A model generated the notes under the pieces. It saw only the letters and a program-made list of their open reading frames with translations, did no database searches and was not told the origin of the DNA. The position numbers and the translations under genes are program-made. Shown here one piece after another: positions 37,084 through 45,567 of a stretch of 64,000 nt of DNA. This DNA is from Dryocola boscaweniae (GTDB taxonomy: Bacteria; Pseudomonadota; Gammaproteobacteria; Enterobacterales; Enterobacteriaceae), in the NCBI RefSeq assembly GCF_025215095.1, contig NZ_JALHAP010000082.1, forward strand, positions 558,001 through 622,000, given 5' to 3'. The first letter of the stretch is position 1, and the number at the start of each line of letters is the position of its first letter.

Positions 37084-37318
37084 ATATTTCAATTTCCTGG
37101 CGAACCTGCGTCGCCCACCTCTGCGCGGCTTCCGGCAGCGTAAAAGGCGGAGACTGACGGAACGCGTCCCCTACCAGCACAAAAGCCACATATTTATTTC
37201 GCAGCAACCATACATCCTTAAACCCTTCCACGCGCCAGGCATGCGACGGCGGCGCTGGTTCAACGCGCGGTTGGTAAGTTATGACGGGGCGAGTATTGGG
37301 TTGGCGCAGTGGTTTCAT
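37082..37318 (-). CDS. cedA: Cell division activator CedA
   Basis: A 78-residue DNA-binding protein resembling E. coli CedA, which relieves the division block of overinitiating dnaAcos cells and also binds RNA polymerase. Shared features are MKPLRQPN at the start, EPAPPSHA, FKDVWLLRNKYVAFVLVGD and SPPFTLPEAAQRWATQVRQE. Start ATG 37318 fits the family; ATGs 4 and 7 codons upstream are possible and no site has a good ribosome-binding sequence. It diverges from katE. Confidence 0.9.
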   Translation of the reverse strand: MKPLRQPNTRPVITYQPRVEPAPPSHAWRVEGFKDVWLLRNKYVAFVLVGDAFRQSPPFTLPEAAQRWATQVRQEIEI

Positions 37319-37415
37319 AGGCAATGACATTCGAAGCAAGGTTAGTGAACAACATCACTATGATAACGGATCGCCTGACGCTCGTCGCCTCCGCAAGCAG
37401 AGTTAACACATTGTT

Positions 37416-37423
37416 CTATAGTT
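37416..37423 (+). promoter_or_regulatory. Possible sigma-S -10 element of katE
   Basis: CTATAGTT, 62 bp before the katE start, resembles the extended sigma-S -10 CTATACTT. KatE is strictly RpoS-dependent in E. coli. The match is short, so only suggestive. Confidence 0.4.
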
Positions 37424-37484
37424 AGAGGGGTTTTACTCTTATAACAACCCGGATAAACAGCCGTGAAAACAGGAGACGAGTTCA

Positions 37485-39743
37485 ATGTCGAAGCACGATA
37501 AACAACCGCTTAGTCACAGCGCACCGGTTCACGATGCCAACGAATCTAAACCCGGCATGGATTCTCTTGCCCCGGAAGATGGCACTCACCGACCGGCTCA
37601 GGAGCCCACGCCGCCAGGAGCACAACCTACCGCTGCTGGCAGTTTCAAAAGCCCGGATACCTCAAACGAAAAGCTGAAAACTCTCGACAAGCACCGTAAA
37701 GACGGTGAAAACTTCCCGCTGACGACCAATCAGGGCGTACGCATTGCCGACGACCAAAACTCTCTGCGCGCCGGCACGCGCGGGCCTACGCTTCTGGAAG
37801 ATTTTATCCTGCGGGAGAAAATCACCCATTTCGACCATGAGCGCATCCCGGAGCGTATTGTTCATGCCCGCGGTTCTGCCGCTCACGGTTTCTTCCAGCC
37901 CTACAAAAACTTGTCCGATGTCACCAAAGCGGATTTCCTCTCCGACCCGGATAAAATCACGCCTGTATTTGTGCGTTTCTCTACGGTTCAGGGCGGCGCA
38001 GGCTCTGCTGATACGGTGCGCGACATCCGTGGTTTCGCCACTAAGTTTTACACCGAAGAAGGTATTTTCGATTTAGTCGGCAACAATACGCCCGTCTTCT
38101 TCATTCAGGATGCGCATAAATTCCCGGACTTCGTCCACGCCGTAAAACCAGAACCACACTGGGCGATCCCTCAGGGCGGCAGTGCGCATGACACTTTCTG
38201 GGATTACGTCTCGCTACAGCCCGAAACGCTGCATAACGTCATCTGGGCAATGTCTGACCGCGGCCTTCCTCGCAGCTATCGCACCATGGAAGGCTTTGGC
38301 ATTCACACCTTCCGTATGATTAACGCCGAGGGCAAATCTACGTTTGTTCGTTTCCACTGGAAACCGGTAGCCGGGAAAGCCTCGCTGCTGTGGGATGAAT
38401 CGCAAAAGCTTACCGGGCGCGATCCGGATTTCCACCGTCGCGATCTGTGGGAATCTATTGAAGCCGGCGACTTCCCGGAATACGAACTGGGCCTGCAATT
38501 AATTCCTGAAGAAGACGAATTCAAATATGATTTCGACCTTCTCGACCCGACGAAACTGATCCCTGAAGAGCTGGTTCCGGTACAACTGGTCGGTAAAATG
38601 ACCCTAAACCGTAACCCGGATAACTTCTTCGCCGAGAATGAACAGGCCGCGTTCCACCCGGGCCATATCGTCCCCGGCCTTGATTTCAGTAACGATCCGC
38701 TGCTGCAGGGGCGTCTGTTCTCCTATACCGATACGCAAATCAGCCGCCTGGGCGGGCCAAACTTCCACGAAATCCCGATTAATCGCCCGGTTTGCCCTTA
38801 CCATAATTTCCAGCGCGACGGCATGCATCGCATGGACATCGACAGCAATCCGGCTAACTACGAACCAAACTCCATTAACGACAACTGGCCGCGTGAAACG
38901 CCGCCGGGGCCAAAACGGGGCGGGTTCGAAAGCTATCAGGCTCGTGTCGAAGGACATAAAATTCGTGAGCGCAGCCCTTCGTTTGGCGAATATTATTCCC
39001 ATCCACGCCTGTTCTGGCAAAGCCAGACGCCGGTGGAACAACAGCACATCGTCGGTGCCTTTAGCTTTGAGCTTTCCAAGGTGGCTCGTCCTTACATCCG
39101 CGAACGCGTAGTGGATCACCTCACCCACATAGATATTTCGCTGGCCCAGCAGGTTGCGGAAAACCTTGGCATTGAGCTGTCCGATGAACAAATGCATGTT
39201 GCTCCGCCAAAAGACGTTAACGGGCTGAAAAAAGATGCCAGCCTGAGCCTGTACGCCGTGCCAACCGGAACCGTTAAAGGGCGAGTCGTAGCCGTTCTGC
39301 TAAGCGAAAATGCCAAAGCAACGGATGTCCTGGACATTGTGAAGGGGCTAAAAGCGCAGGGCGTACACGCCAGGCTGCTCTTCTCAAGAATGGGGCAAAT
39401 TACGGCTGATGATGGCTCAGTCGTGCCGATCGCAGCCACTTTTGAGGGGTCGCCATCGGTGAGCGTGGACGCGGTAATCGTGCCCGGAGGCGATCTGAGT
39501 TCAATACTGGATAATGGCGAAGCTGCTTATTATCTGCTGGAAGCCTATAAGCATCTGAAAGTGATTGGCCTTGCCGGTGATGCCCGTAAATTTAAGGCAA
39601 AATTAGGGATTGACGATCAGGGTGAAGAAGGTGTGGTGGAAGCCGATGACGCGTCCGGTAATTTTATGAGCGAATTCCTGAAATTACTTGCCGGCCATCG
39701 GGTCTGGGCGCGCAGTAATAAAGTTGCCTATATTCCAGCCTAA
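37485..39743 (+). CDS. katE: Catalase HPII
   Basis: Large-subunit monofunctional haem catalase, 752 residues (E. coli 753), protecting stationary-phase cells from hydrogen peroxide. The flexible N-terminal arm (1 to about 80) is proline-rich. The catalase core has the distal His in RIVHARGSAAHGFFQ (about 127), FFIQDAHKFPDFVHAVKPE, and the proximal Tyr region RLFSYTDTQISRLG with the modified-tyrosine partner in NFHEIPINRP. A C-terminal flavodoxin-like (DJ-1 type) domain spans about 600-750. An AGGAG site precedes the ATG. Confidence 0.98.
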   Translation: MSKHDKQPLSHSAPVHDANESKPGMDSLAPEDGTHRPAQEPTPPGAQPTAAGSFKSPDTSNEKLKTLDKHRKDGENFPLTTNQGVRIADDQNSLRAGTRGPTLLEDFILREKITHFDHERIPERIVHARGSAAHGFFQPYKNLSDVTKADFLSDPDKITPVFVRFSTVQGGAGSADTVRDIRGFATKFYTEEGIFDLVGNNTPVFFIQDAHKFPDFVHAVKPEPHWAIPQGGSAHDTFWDYVSLQPETLHNVIWAMSDRGLPRSYRTMEGFGIHTFRMINAEGKSTFVRFHWKPVAGKASLLWDESQKLTGRDPDFHRRDLWESIEAGDFPEYELGLQLIPEEDEFKYDFDLLDPTKLIPEELVPVQLVGKMTLNRNPDNFFAENEQAAFHPGHIVPGLDFSNDPLLQGRLFSYTDTQISRLGGPNFHEIPINRPVCPYHNFQRDGMHRMDIDSNPANYEPNSINDNWPRETPPGPKRGGFESYQARVEGHKIRERSPSFGEYYSHPRLFWQSQTPVEQQHIVGAFSFELSKVARPYIRERVVDHLTHIDISLAQQVAENLGIELSDEQMHVAPPKDVNGLKKDASLSLYAVPTGTVKGRVVAVLLSENAKATDVLDIVKGLKAQGVHARLLFSRMGQITADDGSVVPIAATFEGSPSVSVDAVIVPGGDLSSILDNGEAAYYLLEAYKHLKVIGLAGDARKFKAKLGIDDQGEEGVVEADDASGNFMSEFLKLLAGHRVWARSNKVAYIPA

Positions 39744-39745
39744 AA

Positions 39746-39784
39746 AAACAGGCCGTAGCCAGCGCGGCTATGGCCTGTTTTCTC
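39746..39784 (+). terminator. katE terminator
   Basis: A 15-bp stem AAACAGGCCGTAGCC / GGCTATGGCCTGTTT (one G-T pair) with an AGCGC loop, followed by TCTCTGTTTT, two bases after the katE stop. Confidence 0.88.
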
Positions 39785-39816
39785 TGTTTTAAACTTTTAT
39801 TTATTTCATCAAAAAT

Positions 39817-39856
39817 AAAAAAAGCCCGAGCACGATAATAATCGTAATCAGGCTTT
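39817..39856 (-). terminator. Terminator of the cold-shock gene
   Basis: On the minus strand AAAGCC(TGA), an inner ACGAT/ATCGT arm and GGCTTT followed by a long T run form a long two-part stem, 78 bp past the csp stop. Confidence 0.7.
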
Positions 39857-39934
39857 TCTATTCGTGTACGTTAACTGCTCCGGGTTAGCCCATCTTCGCT
39901 ATCGTAACGCAACACGGCAACTTATTTGCTGTAA

Positions 39935-40147
39935 TTACAGCGCAACCACGTTTGCAGCAGCAGGGCCTTTCGCGCCGTTTTCTACGGTGAATTTCACCTT
40001 TTGGCCTTCTTCCAGCGTCTTGAAGCTGTCGCTCTGAATGGCGGAGAAGTGAACGAACACGTCTTTGCTGCCGTCATCAGGAGTGATAAAGCCGAAGCCT
40101 TTATCAGCGTTAAACCATTTTACTAAACCAGTCAGTTGGGTAGACAT
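39935..40147 (-). CDS. CspA-family cold-shock protein
   Basis: A 70-residue OB-fold RNA chaperone, MSTQLTGLVKWFNADKGFGF then ITPDDGSKDVFVHFSAI, with RNP1 (KGFGFITP) and RNP2 (VFVHF). Closest in type to CspA/CspB/CspG rather than the constitutive CspC/CspE (which begin MAKIKG or MSKIKG). Start ATG 40147 follows GAGGAAG; the open frame continues upstream for 56 codons but that part is leader. The upstream gap to the osmE terminator (about 275 bp) allows the long 5' leader typical of cold-inducible csp genes. It sits between katE and osmE. Confidence 0.93.
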   Translation of the reverse strand: MSTQLTGLVKWFNADKGFGFITPDDGSKDVFVHFSAIQSDSFKTLEEGQKVKFTVENGAKGPAAANVVAL

Positions 40148-40422
40148 AGATACTTCCTCAAAAAAATTTTCATCGCTACGTTGTAGCACCATGGTCTGAG
40201 TTTCAGAGTAACTTATGGGCTTTAGGAGGAGACTCACGGAGAAGAGGTATCTGAGGATAACGCTTGAACTGAGAACTGCTTTACTAAAATGCTTTACATA
40301 AGGTCTGATGAACAAACCGAGGACGCTATTAACGCACAGCCCTATTTTTTAAGCAAGCCTAATTTAACGATATACTGCATAAAGACATTTCTTTACTTTC
40401 ATGAGGAAAATAATGAAGCGTT
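40148..40422 (-). other. Probable long 5' leader and promoter of the csp gene
   Basis: No gene is visible. Minus-strand TTGCTT and TTAATA spaced by 18 bases (around 40330-40360) could be a promoter, giving a leader of roughly 170-180 nt, similar in length to cspA leaders. I could not find a convincing cold-box sequence. Confidence 0.4.
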
Positions 40423-40452
40423 AAAAAAACCGCCTGCAGGCAGGCGGTTTTT
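40423..40452 (-). terminator. osmE terminator
   Basis: A 12-bp stem AAAAACCGCCTG / CAGGCGGTTTTT with a CAGG loop, ten bases after the osmE stop, with A and T tracts on both sides. Confidence 0.9.
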
Positions 40453-40461
40453 AAAATTGAA

Positions 40462-40803
40462 TTATTTTTTAGCTGCCTGCGGATCGGTGTCATATTCCGC
40501 ACAGCTCTGGTAACCGGAATTCATTACGTGCCCGGTTTCATCAAGAGCGACGAAATAAGTTTCGGTTTTACCGTCACGCTGGCCCAGAATATAGGTCTGG
40601 CAAGTACCACGGGCGTGGATCATGGTGACTTCTGAAGAAGGTTTGCCCGCCACCTGCTGTACTTGTTCACGGCTCATGCCTTTCTTCACATCTTTGACAA
40701 CCGGTGTGGCAACCTGATCTTTAGTACGATCGTAAGCGGTACAACCTGCCAGCATAGTCATTACAGCCGCTGCACTTAAAATTCCTGCTAGATTCTTGTT
40801 CAT
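40462..40803 (-). CDS. osmE: Osmotically inducible lipoprotein OsmE
   Basis: A 113-residue outer-membrane lipoprotein of the SmpA/OmlA fold (E. coli 112). Lipobox TMLAGC puts the acylated cysteine near residue 21. TAYDRTKDQ, VKDVKKGMSREQVQQVAGKP and CQTYILGQRDGKTETYFVAL match OsmE. Start ATG 40803 follows CGAGGATATAAT. It diverges from nadE, as in E. coli. Confidence 0.96.
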   Translation of the reverse strand: MNKNLAGILSAAAVMTMLAGCTAYDRTKDQVATPVVKDVKKGMSREQVQQVAGKPSSEVTMIHARGTCQTYILGQRDGKTETYFVALDETGHVMNSGYQSCAEYDTDPQAAKK

Positions 40804-41074
40804 ATTATATCCTCGTTTTATCGCCATATTGCTTGCGCGTGTAAAGTAAGCCTGGAATATAAAAGAACATTTTTCAACTTGTTAGCCGAAATGAACAGAA
40901 ATTAGGACAATTAGCTATATCCGCAGCATTTCCGCTTAATCGCTCTAAATCCCGCCAGTTGACAGCGCAGCAGGGGCCATCAGCCTTGTCGTTTTAGCTA
41001 CAAAGGGTTAGTTTTAACCTAACTGTTTTTGTGCTGCCTGCGCGCTGCAGGTATACCGTAACCGGAGGGGTTAA

Positions 41075-41902
41075 ATGGCTCTGCAACAAGAGATTATTCA
41101 GGCGTTAGGCGTTAAACCACAAATTGATCCGCAGCAAGAAATTCGCGTCAGCATCGATTTTCTGAAAGCGTATCTGAAAACCTATCCATTTATTAAAACT
41201 CTGGTGCTCGGCATCAGCGGCGGACAGGACTCTACGCTCACCGGCAAACTCAGCCAGATGGCTATCACCGAACTGCGTGCGGAAAGCGGCGATGAAAGCT
41301 ATCAGTTCATCGGCGTGCGCCTGCCGTTTGGCGTGCAGTTTGACGAACAGGATTGCCAGGACGCCATCGCTTTTATTCAGCCCGACCAGGTGCTGACGGT
41401 GAATATCAAAGACTCCGTGCTGGCAAGCGAACAGGCATTACGCGAAGCCGGTATTGAATTGAGCGATTTCGTACGCGGCAACGAAAAAGCCCGCGAACGC
41501 ATGAAAGCCCAGTACAGCATCGCCGGGATGACCAAAGGCGTGGTAGTTGGCACCGACCACGCAGCCGAAGCCGTGACGGGCTTTTTCACCAAATATGGCG
41601 ACGGCGGCACCGACATCAACCCTCTTTTCCGCCTCAATAAGCGTCAGGGCAAACTGCTGCTAAAAACCCTGGGCTGCCCGGAACATCTCTATCAAAAAGC
41701 GCCAACGGCGGATCTGGAAGACGATCGCCCTTCTCTGCCTGATGAAGCGGCGCTGGGCGTCACCTACGAAAATATCGACGATTATCTGGAAGGTAAACAA
41801 ATTGACCGTGCTATCAGCGCCATTATTGAAGGCTGGTACACCAAAACGGAGCATAAGCGCCGCCCGCCAATTACCGTGTTTGACGATTTCTGGAAGATAT
41901 AA
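41075..41902 (+). CDS. nadE: NH3-dependent NAD synthetase
   Basis: Last step of NAD synthesis: deamido-NAD, ATP and ammonia to NAD. 275 residues as in E. coli. The N-type ATP pyrophosphatase P-loop SGGQDSTLTGKLSQ is at about 46-59; GTDHAAEAVTGFFTKYGDGG and KAPTADLEDDRPSLPDE are conserved. There is no glutaminase domain, so it is the ammonia-using form. Confidence 0.98.
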   Translation: MALQQEIIQALGVKPQIDPQQEIRVSIDFLKAYLKTYPFIKTLVLGISGGQDSTLTGKLSQMAITELRAESGDESYQFIGVRLPFGVQFDEQDCQDAIAFIQPDQVLTVNIKDSVLASEQALREAGIELSDFVRGNEKARERMKAQYSIAGMTKGVVVGTDHAAEAVTGFFTKYGDGGTDINPLFRLNKRQGKLLLKTLGCPEHLYQKAPTADLEDDRPSLPDEAALGVTYENIDDYLEGKQIDRAISAIIEGWYTKTEHKRRPPITVFDDFWKI

Positions 41903-41937
41903 ACTAACGTTCCTGCATAGCCCGTTATTAGGGGAAA

Positions 41938-41998
41938 TTCAGGGTTTGGTTCCCGGAGGGACGCCTGACCCTGAAGTTGCCCCAGGTATCTCGGGCTC
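41938..41998 (+). other. Structured leader-like element before yddG
   Basis: Perfect 8-bp arms TTCAGGGT (41938-41945) and ACCCTGAA (41968-41975) enclose an inner TCCC/GGGA hairpin, and a GCCC/GGGC hairpin follows (41979-41996). No U run follows, so it is not a plain nadE terminator. It lies 28 bases before the yddG ATG. I cannot match it to a known riboswitch class. Confidence 0.35.
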
Positions 41999-42025
41999 AT
42001 AAATATTCCATTGTTTTGAGATCCC

Positions 42026-42916
42026 ATGGTCAGCTCCACACAACGCGCCACCCTTTTCGGCCTTCTGGCCATTATCCTCTGGAGCACTTCCGTTGGCCTG
42101 CTGCGCAGCATCAGCGAGCACTTTGGCCCTGTCGGCGGCGCAGCCCTTATCTATACCGTCAGCGCCATGTGCTTATGCCTCGCTCGCGGATTGCCAAAAA
42201 TTCGCGAAATCCCGCCACGCTACCTGTTAATTGGCGGCGCGCTGTTTGTTACCTATGAGATCTTCCTTGCCTTAGCTATCGGTCTTGCCCACAGCCGGAG
42301 CCAGTCCCTTGAGCTCGGCATGATTAACTATCTCTGGCCCAGCCTGACTATCGTTTTGGCACTGTTTATCAACCAGCAGCGGGCAAGCCTTTGGCTGTGG
42401 CCCGGTCTCGCGCTTTCATTGGCTGGCATTATTCAGGTAATGAAAGGGGATGGGAGTTGGTCGCCCACGCAAATGTGGCAAAACATTCTGGATAACCCTC
42501 TGGCTTACGGCCTTGCGTTTGCAGCCGCGCTGATATGGGCGCTTTACTGCAACCTCACTCGTCGCTGGAGCCAGGGGAAAAATGGCGTCTCACTTTTCTT
42601 CTGCGCCACCGCACTGGTACTTTGGGGAAAATACGCTTTTGTAAGCGAGGCGCCGCTGCATTTTTCTTTCTCCGCCACGCTGCAACTGCTGTTTATGGGC
42701 GTTTCTACCGCCGTTGCTTATTCGGCATGGAACTTTGGTATTCAGCGCGGAAATATGACGCTGTTAGCCACCGCCTCCTACTTCACGCCCGTGCTTTCGG
42801 CCTTTATAGCCAGCCTCTGGCTGGGTCTGCATCCCGGCTGGTCTTTCTGGCAGGGAGTCGCGATGGTGGTGATGGGTTCGCTGCTCTGCTGGTTTGCCAC
42901 AAGACGCTACGGATAA
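42026..42916 (+). CDS. yddG: YddG-like DMT-family amino-acid exporter
   Basis: A 296-residue EamA/DMT transporter with ten hydrophobic segments, resembling E. coli YddG, an exporter of aromatic amino acids and paraquat. Shared blocks are GLLAIILWSTSVGLLRSISE, the Gly-Pro-Val-Gly-Gly-Ala turn, GMINYLWPSLTIVLAL, AYSAWNFGIQRGNMTLLATA and SYFTPVLSA, and the C-terminal GSLLCWFATRR. Identity to E. coli YddG is moderate, so specificity is inferred. In E. coli yddG lies elsewhere, and nadE is followed directly by cho. Confidence 0.85.
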   Translation: MVSSTQRATLFGLLAIILWSTSVGLLRSISEHFGPVGGAALIYTVSAMCLCLARGLPKIREIPPRYLLIGGALFVTYEIFLALAIGLAHSRSQSLELGMINYLWPSLTIVLALFINQQRASLWLWPGLALSLAGIIQVMKGDGSWSPTQMWQNILDNPLAYGLAFAAALIWALYCNLTRRWSQGKNGVSLFFCATALVLWGKYAFVSEAPLHFSFSATLQLLFMGVSTAVAYSAWNFGIQRGNMTLLATASYFTPVLSAFIASLWLGLHPGWSFWQGVAMVVMGSLLCWFATRRYG

Positions 42917-42951
42917 ATTGCGGCTTTTTTGCGCTCCCCTTCCCTGATAGA

Positions 42952-42967
42952 CTGTACAGGCAACCAG
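42952..42967 (+). promoter_or_regulatory. LexA box of cho
   Basis: CTGTACAGGCAACCAG is a CTG-N10-CAG site (about 10 of 16 to the LexA consensus) 17 bases before the cho start. E. coli cho is SOS-induced, which supports the assignment. Confidence 0.65.
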
Positions 42968-42984
42968 TATTCAGGAGTTAAGAA

Positions 42985-43863
42985 GTGGTAAGGCGTGTCA
43001 GCGCACCGCGCATGCAGTTTGAAGCAGCAGCAGTTTACGAATATCCCGACCATTTACGCCCCTGGCTTGAGGATTTACCCAAAGCCTCAGGCGTGTATGT
43101 CTTTCACGGCGAAAGCGACGTTATGCCGCTCTATATTGGCAAGAGCGTCAACATCCGCAGCCGCGTGATGTCCCATTTCCGCACGCCGGACGAAGCAGCC
43201 CTGCTGCGTCAGTCCCGCCGCATTACCTTTATCCGCACGGCGGGCGAGCTGGGCGCGCTGCTGCTTGAAGCTCAGATGATCAAAGAGCAACAGCCGCTGT
43301 TTAATAAACGTCTGCGCCGTAATCGCCAGCTTTGTTCACTTCAGTTTGAAAGCGACAAACCGCAGGTGGTTTACGCCCGCGATGTGGATTTTTCAAAGCA
43401 AACGGGATTATACGGCCTTTATGCGAATCGCCGCGCCGCTTTGCAGACCCTGCAAACGCTGGCCGATGAGCATCAGCTTTGTTATGGGCTTCTGGGGCTG
43501 GAAACGCTGAGTACCGGACGCGCCTGTTTCCGCGCCGGGTTAAAACGCTGCGCAGGAGCCTGCTGCGGACGGGAAACCGTCGAAACCCACCGCGCGCGTT
43601 TTCTGGCCGCGATGGAGCGTATTCGGGTGATGTGCTGGCCGTGGCAAGGTCCGGTTGGGTTAAAGGAATCCGGCCCTGATATCACGCAATATCACATTAT
43701 CGATAGCTGGTTTTATCTCGGTTCGGTTGAGAACTTAAAAGAAGCACGCTCGCTCGCCGCGCCGCCAAAAGGCTTCGATAATGATGGCTACAAGATTTTA
43801 TGTAAACTGGTGATGAGCGGAGATTACGAAGTGGTGGAGCTTACCCGCCCCACCGCTTCATAG
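42985..43863 (+). CDS. cho: Excinuclease Cho (UvrC homologue)
   Basis: A 292-residue SOS-induced endonuclease that makes the 3' incision in UvrAB-marked lesions that UvrC cannot cut. It has a GIY-YIG domain (about 30-110: GVYVFHGESDVMPLYIGKSV with the catalytic IRSRV Arg) but lacks the UvrC C-terminal nuclease. A cysteine cluster CFRAGLKRCAGACCGR (about 187-202) matches the UvrC/Cho Fe-S type region. The start is GTG 42985, giving MVRRVSAPRM as in E. coli (MVRR), eight bases after GGAG. Confidence 0.95.
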   Translation: MVRRVSAPRMQFEAAAVYEYPDHLRPWLEDLPKASGVYVFHGESDVMPLYIGKSVNIRSRVMSHFRTPDEAALLRQSRRITFIRTAGELGALLLEAQMIKEQQPLFNKRLRRNRQLCSLQFESDKPQVVYARDVDFSKQTGLYGLYANRRAALQTLQTLADEHQLCYGLLGLETLSTGRACFRAGLKRCAGACCGRETVETHRARFLAAMERIRVMCWPWQGPVGLKESGPDITQYHIIDSWFYLGSVENLKEARSLAAPPKGFDNDGYKILCKLVMSGDYEVVELTRPTAS

Positions 43864-43867
43864 CGGA

Positions 43868-45553
43868 TTACTTCACCATCGGCAGCTTTAATTCATGCTC
43901 GCGAGCGCAGGCTACCGCACTTTCGTAGCCTGCGTCCGCATGACGCATTACCCCGGTTGCCGGATCGTTCCACAGCACGCGAGCCAGACGCGCCTCCGCT
44001 TCCGGCGTGCCGTCTGCGACTATTACCACGCCAGCATGTTGCGAGAAGCCCATTCCCACGCCGCCGCCATGATGCAGGCTCACCCAAGTTGCGCCGCCTG
44101 CGGTATTCAGCAAAGCGTTAAGCAGCGGCCAGTCGGAAACCGCATCAGAGCCGTCTTTCATCGCTTCCGTTTCGCGGTTTGGTGAAGCGACCGAGCCGCA
44201 GTCCAGATGATCGCGGCCAATCACAATCGGCGCTTTCAGTTCGCCGTTGCGCACCATTTCGTTAAAGGCGAGCCCGGCCTTGTGACGCTCACCCAGCCCC
44301 AGCCAGCAGATGCGCGCGGGTAGTCCCTGAAAGGCGATGCGTTCCTGGGCCATATCCAGCCAGCGATGCAGGTTCTGATTGTCCGGGAATAGTTCTTTGA
44401 GTTTCGCGTCGGTTTTGGCGATATCTTCCGGATCGCCCGAAAGCGCAACCCAGCGGAACGGGCCTTTGCCTTCACAGAACAGCGGACGAATGTAAGCCGG
44501 CACAAAGCCCGGGAAATCGAATGCGTTTTCCACGCCTTCATCAAAAGCAACCTGACGGATATTATTCCCGTAATCCACCGTCGGTACGCCCATCTGCCAG
44601 AAATCCAGCATTGCCTGCACATGCGTCGCCATCGAAGCACGGGCCGCTTTCTCAACCGCTTTCGGCTGAGCCGTACGTTCATGCTGCCAGCGCTCTACCG
44701 ACCAGCCAGCCGGCAGATAACCATTTACCGGATCGTGAGCGGACGTTTGATCCGTGACGATATCAGGCCGGATGCCGCCCGCTTTCGCGCGTTTTACCAG
44801 CTCCGGCAAAAGCTCGGCAGCGTTGCCCAGCAGCCCGACGGAGATCGCTTTTTTCTGCGCGTTAGCCTCCTCAATCATACCGAGCGCTTCATCAAGCGTG
44901 GCGGCTTTGTAATCCAGATAGCGGGTACGCAAACGGAAATCAATGCGTGACTCCTGGCATTCAATCGCCAGTACAGACGCACCGGCCAGCACGCCGGCCA
45001 GCGGTTGCGCGCCGCCCATGCCGCCAAGGCCGGCTGTCAGTATCCATTTCCCTTTCAGGTCGCCGTTATAATGCTGACGGCCCGCTTCCGCGAAGGTTTC
45101 AAAGGTGCCCTGCACGATGCCCTGAGCGCCGATATATATCCATGAACCCGCCGTCATCTGCCCGTACATCATTAACCCGGCCCGATCGAGCTTGTGGAAA
45201 TGATCCCAGTTTGCCCAGTGCGGCACCAGGTTGGAGTTGGCGATCAACACGCGAGGCGCATCGGTATGGGTACGGAAGACCCCGACCGGCTTACCGGATT
45301 GTACAAGCAGCGTTTCATCAGCCTTTAGCGTTCGCAGCGAGGCGAGAATTTGCTCGAAGCATTCCCAGTTGCGGGCGGCTTTACCAATCCCACCGTAAAC
45401 CACCAAATCTTCCGGACGTTCAGCCACGTCCGGATCAAGGTTGTTCTGGATCATGCGATACGCCGCTTCGATCGGCCAGTTTTCGCAATGCAATTCCGTG
45501 CCGTGTGGCGCTCGTACCGTGCGGGCTACCGCCTGTTTTACAGATTCAGTCAT
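43868..45553 (-). CDS. hutU: Urocanate hydratase
   Basis: Converts urocanate to 4-imidazolone-5-propionate with tightly bound NAD as electrophile, second step of histidine breakdown. 561 residues from ATG 45553. NAD-binding VYGGIGKAARNWEC, LTAGLGGMGGAQPLAG, and the active-site Cys region VIGRDHLDCGSVASPNRETE are present. Alternative ATGs lie at 45556 and 45568; the last overlaps the hutH stop (TGATG) but lacks a ribosome-binding site, while GGGAG fits the inner pair. It is translated after hutH in one operon. Confidence 0.96.
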   Translation of the reverse strand: MTESVKQAVARTVRAPHGTELHCENWPIEAAYRMIQNNLDPDVAERPEDLVVYGGIGKAARNWECFEQILASLRTLKADETLLVQSGKPVGVFRTHTDAPRVLIANSNLVPHWANWDHFHKLDRAGLMMYGQMTAGSWIYIGAQGIVQGTFETFAEAGRQHYNGDLKGKWILTAGLGGMGGAQPLAGVLAGASVLAIECQESRIDFRLRTRYLDYKAATLDEALGMIEEANAQKKAISVGLLGNAAELLPELVKRAKAGGIRPDIVTDQTSAHDPVNGYLPAGWSVERWQHERTAQPKAVEKAARASMATHVQAMLDFWQMGVPTVDYGNNIRQVAFDEGVENAFDFPGFVPAYIRPLFCEGKGPFRWVALSGDPEDIAKTDAKLKELFPDNQNLHRWLDMAQERIAFQGLPARICWLGLGERHKAGLAFNEMVRNGELKAPIVIGRDHLDCGSVASPNRETEAMKDGSDAVSDWPLLNALLNTAGGATWVSLHHGGGVGMGFSQHAGVVIVADGTPEAEARLARVLWNDPATGVMRHADAGYESAVACAREHELKLPMVK

Positions 45554-45567
45554 CATGGCTCCCGGCA

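Noticed and set aside
40148..40315. N-terminal extension of the cold-shock protein by 56 codons
   Set aside because: Csp proteins are about 70 residues; the upstream open frame is the untranslated leader.
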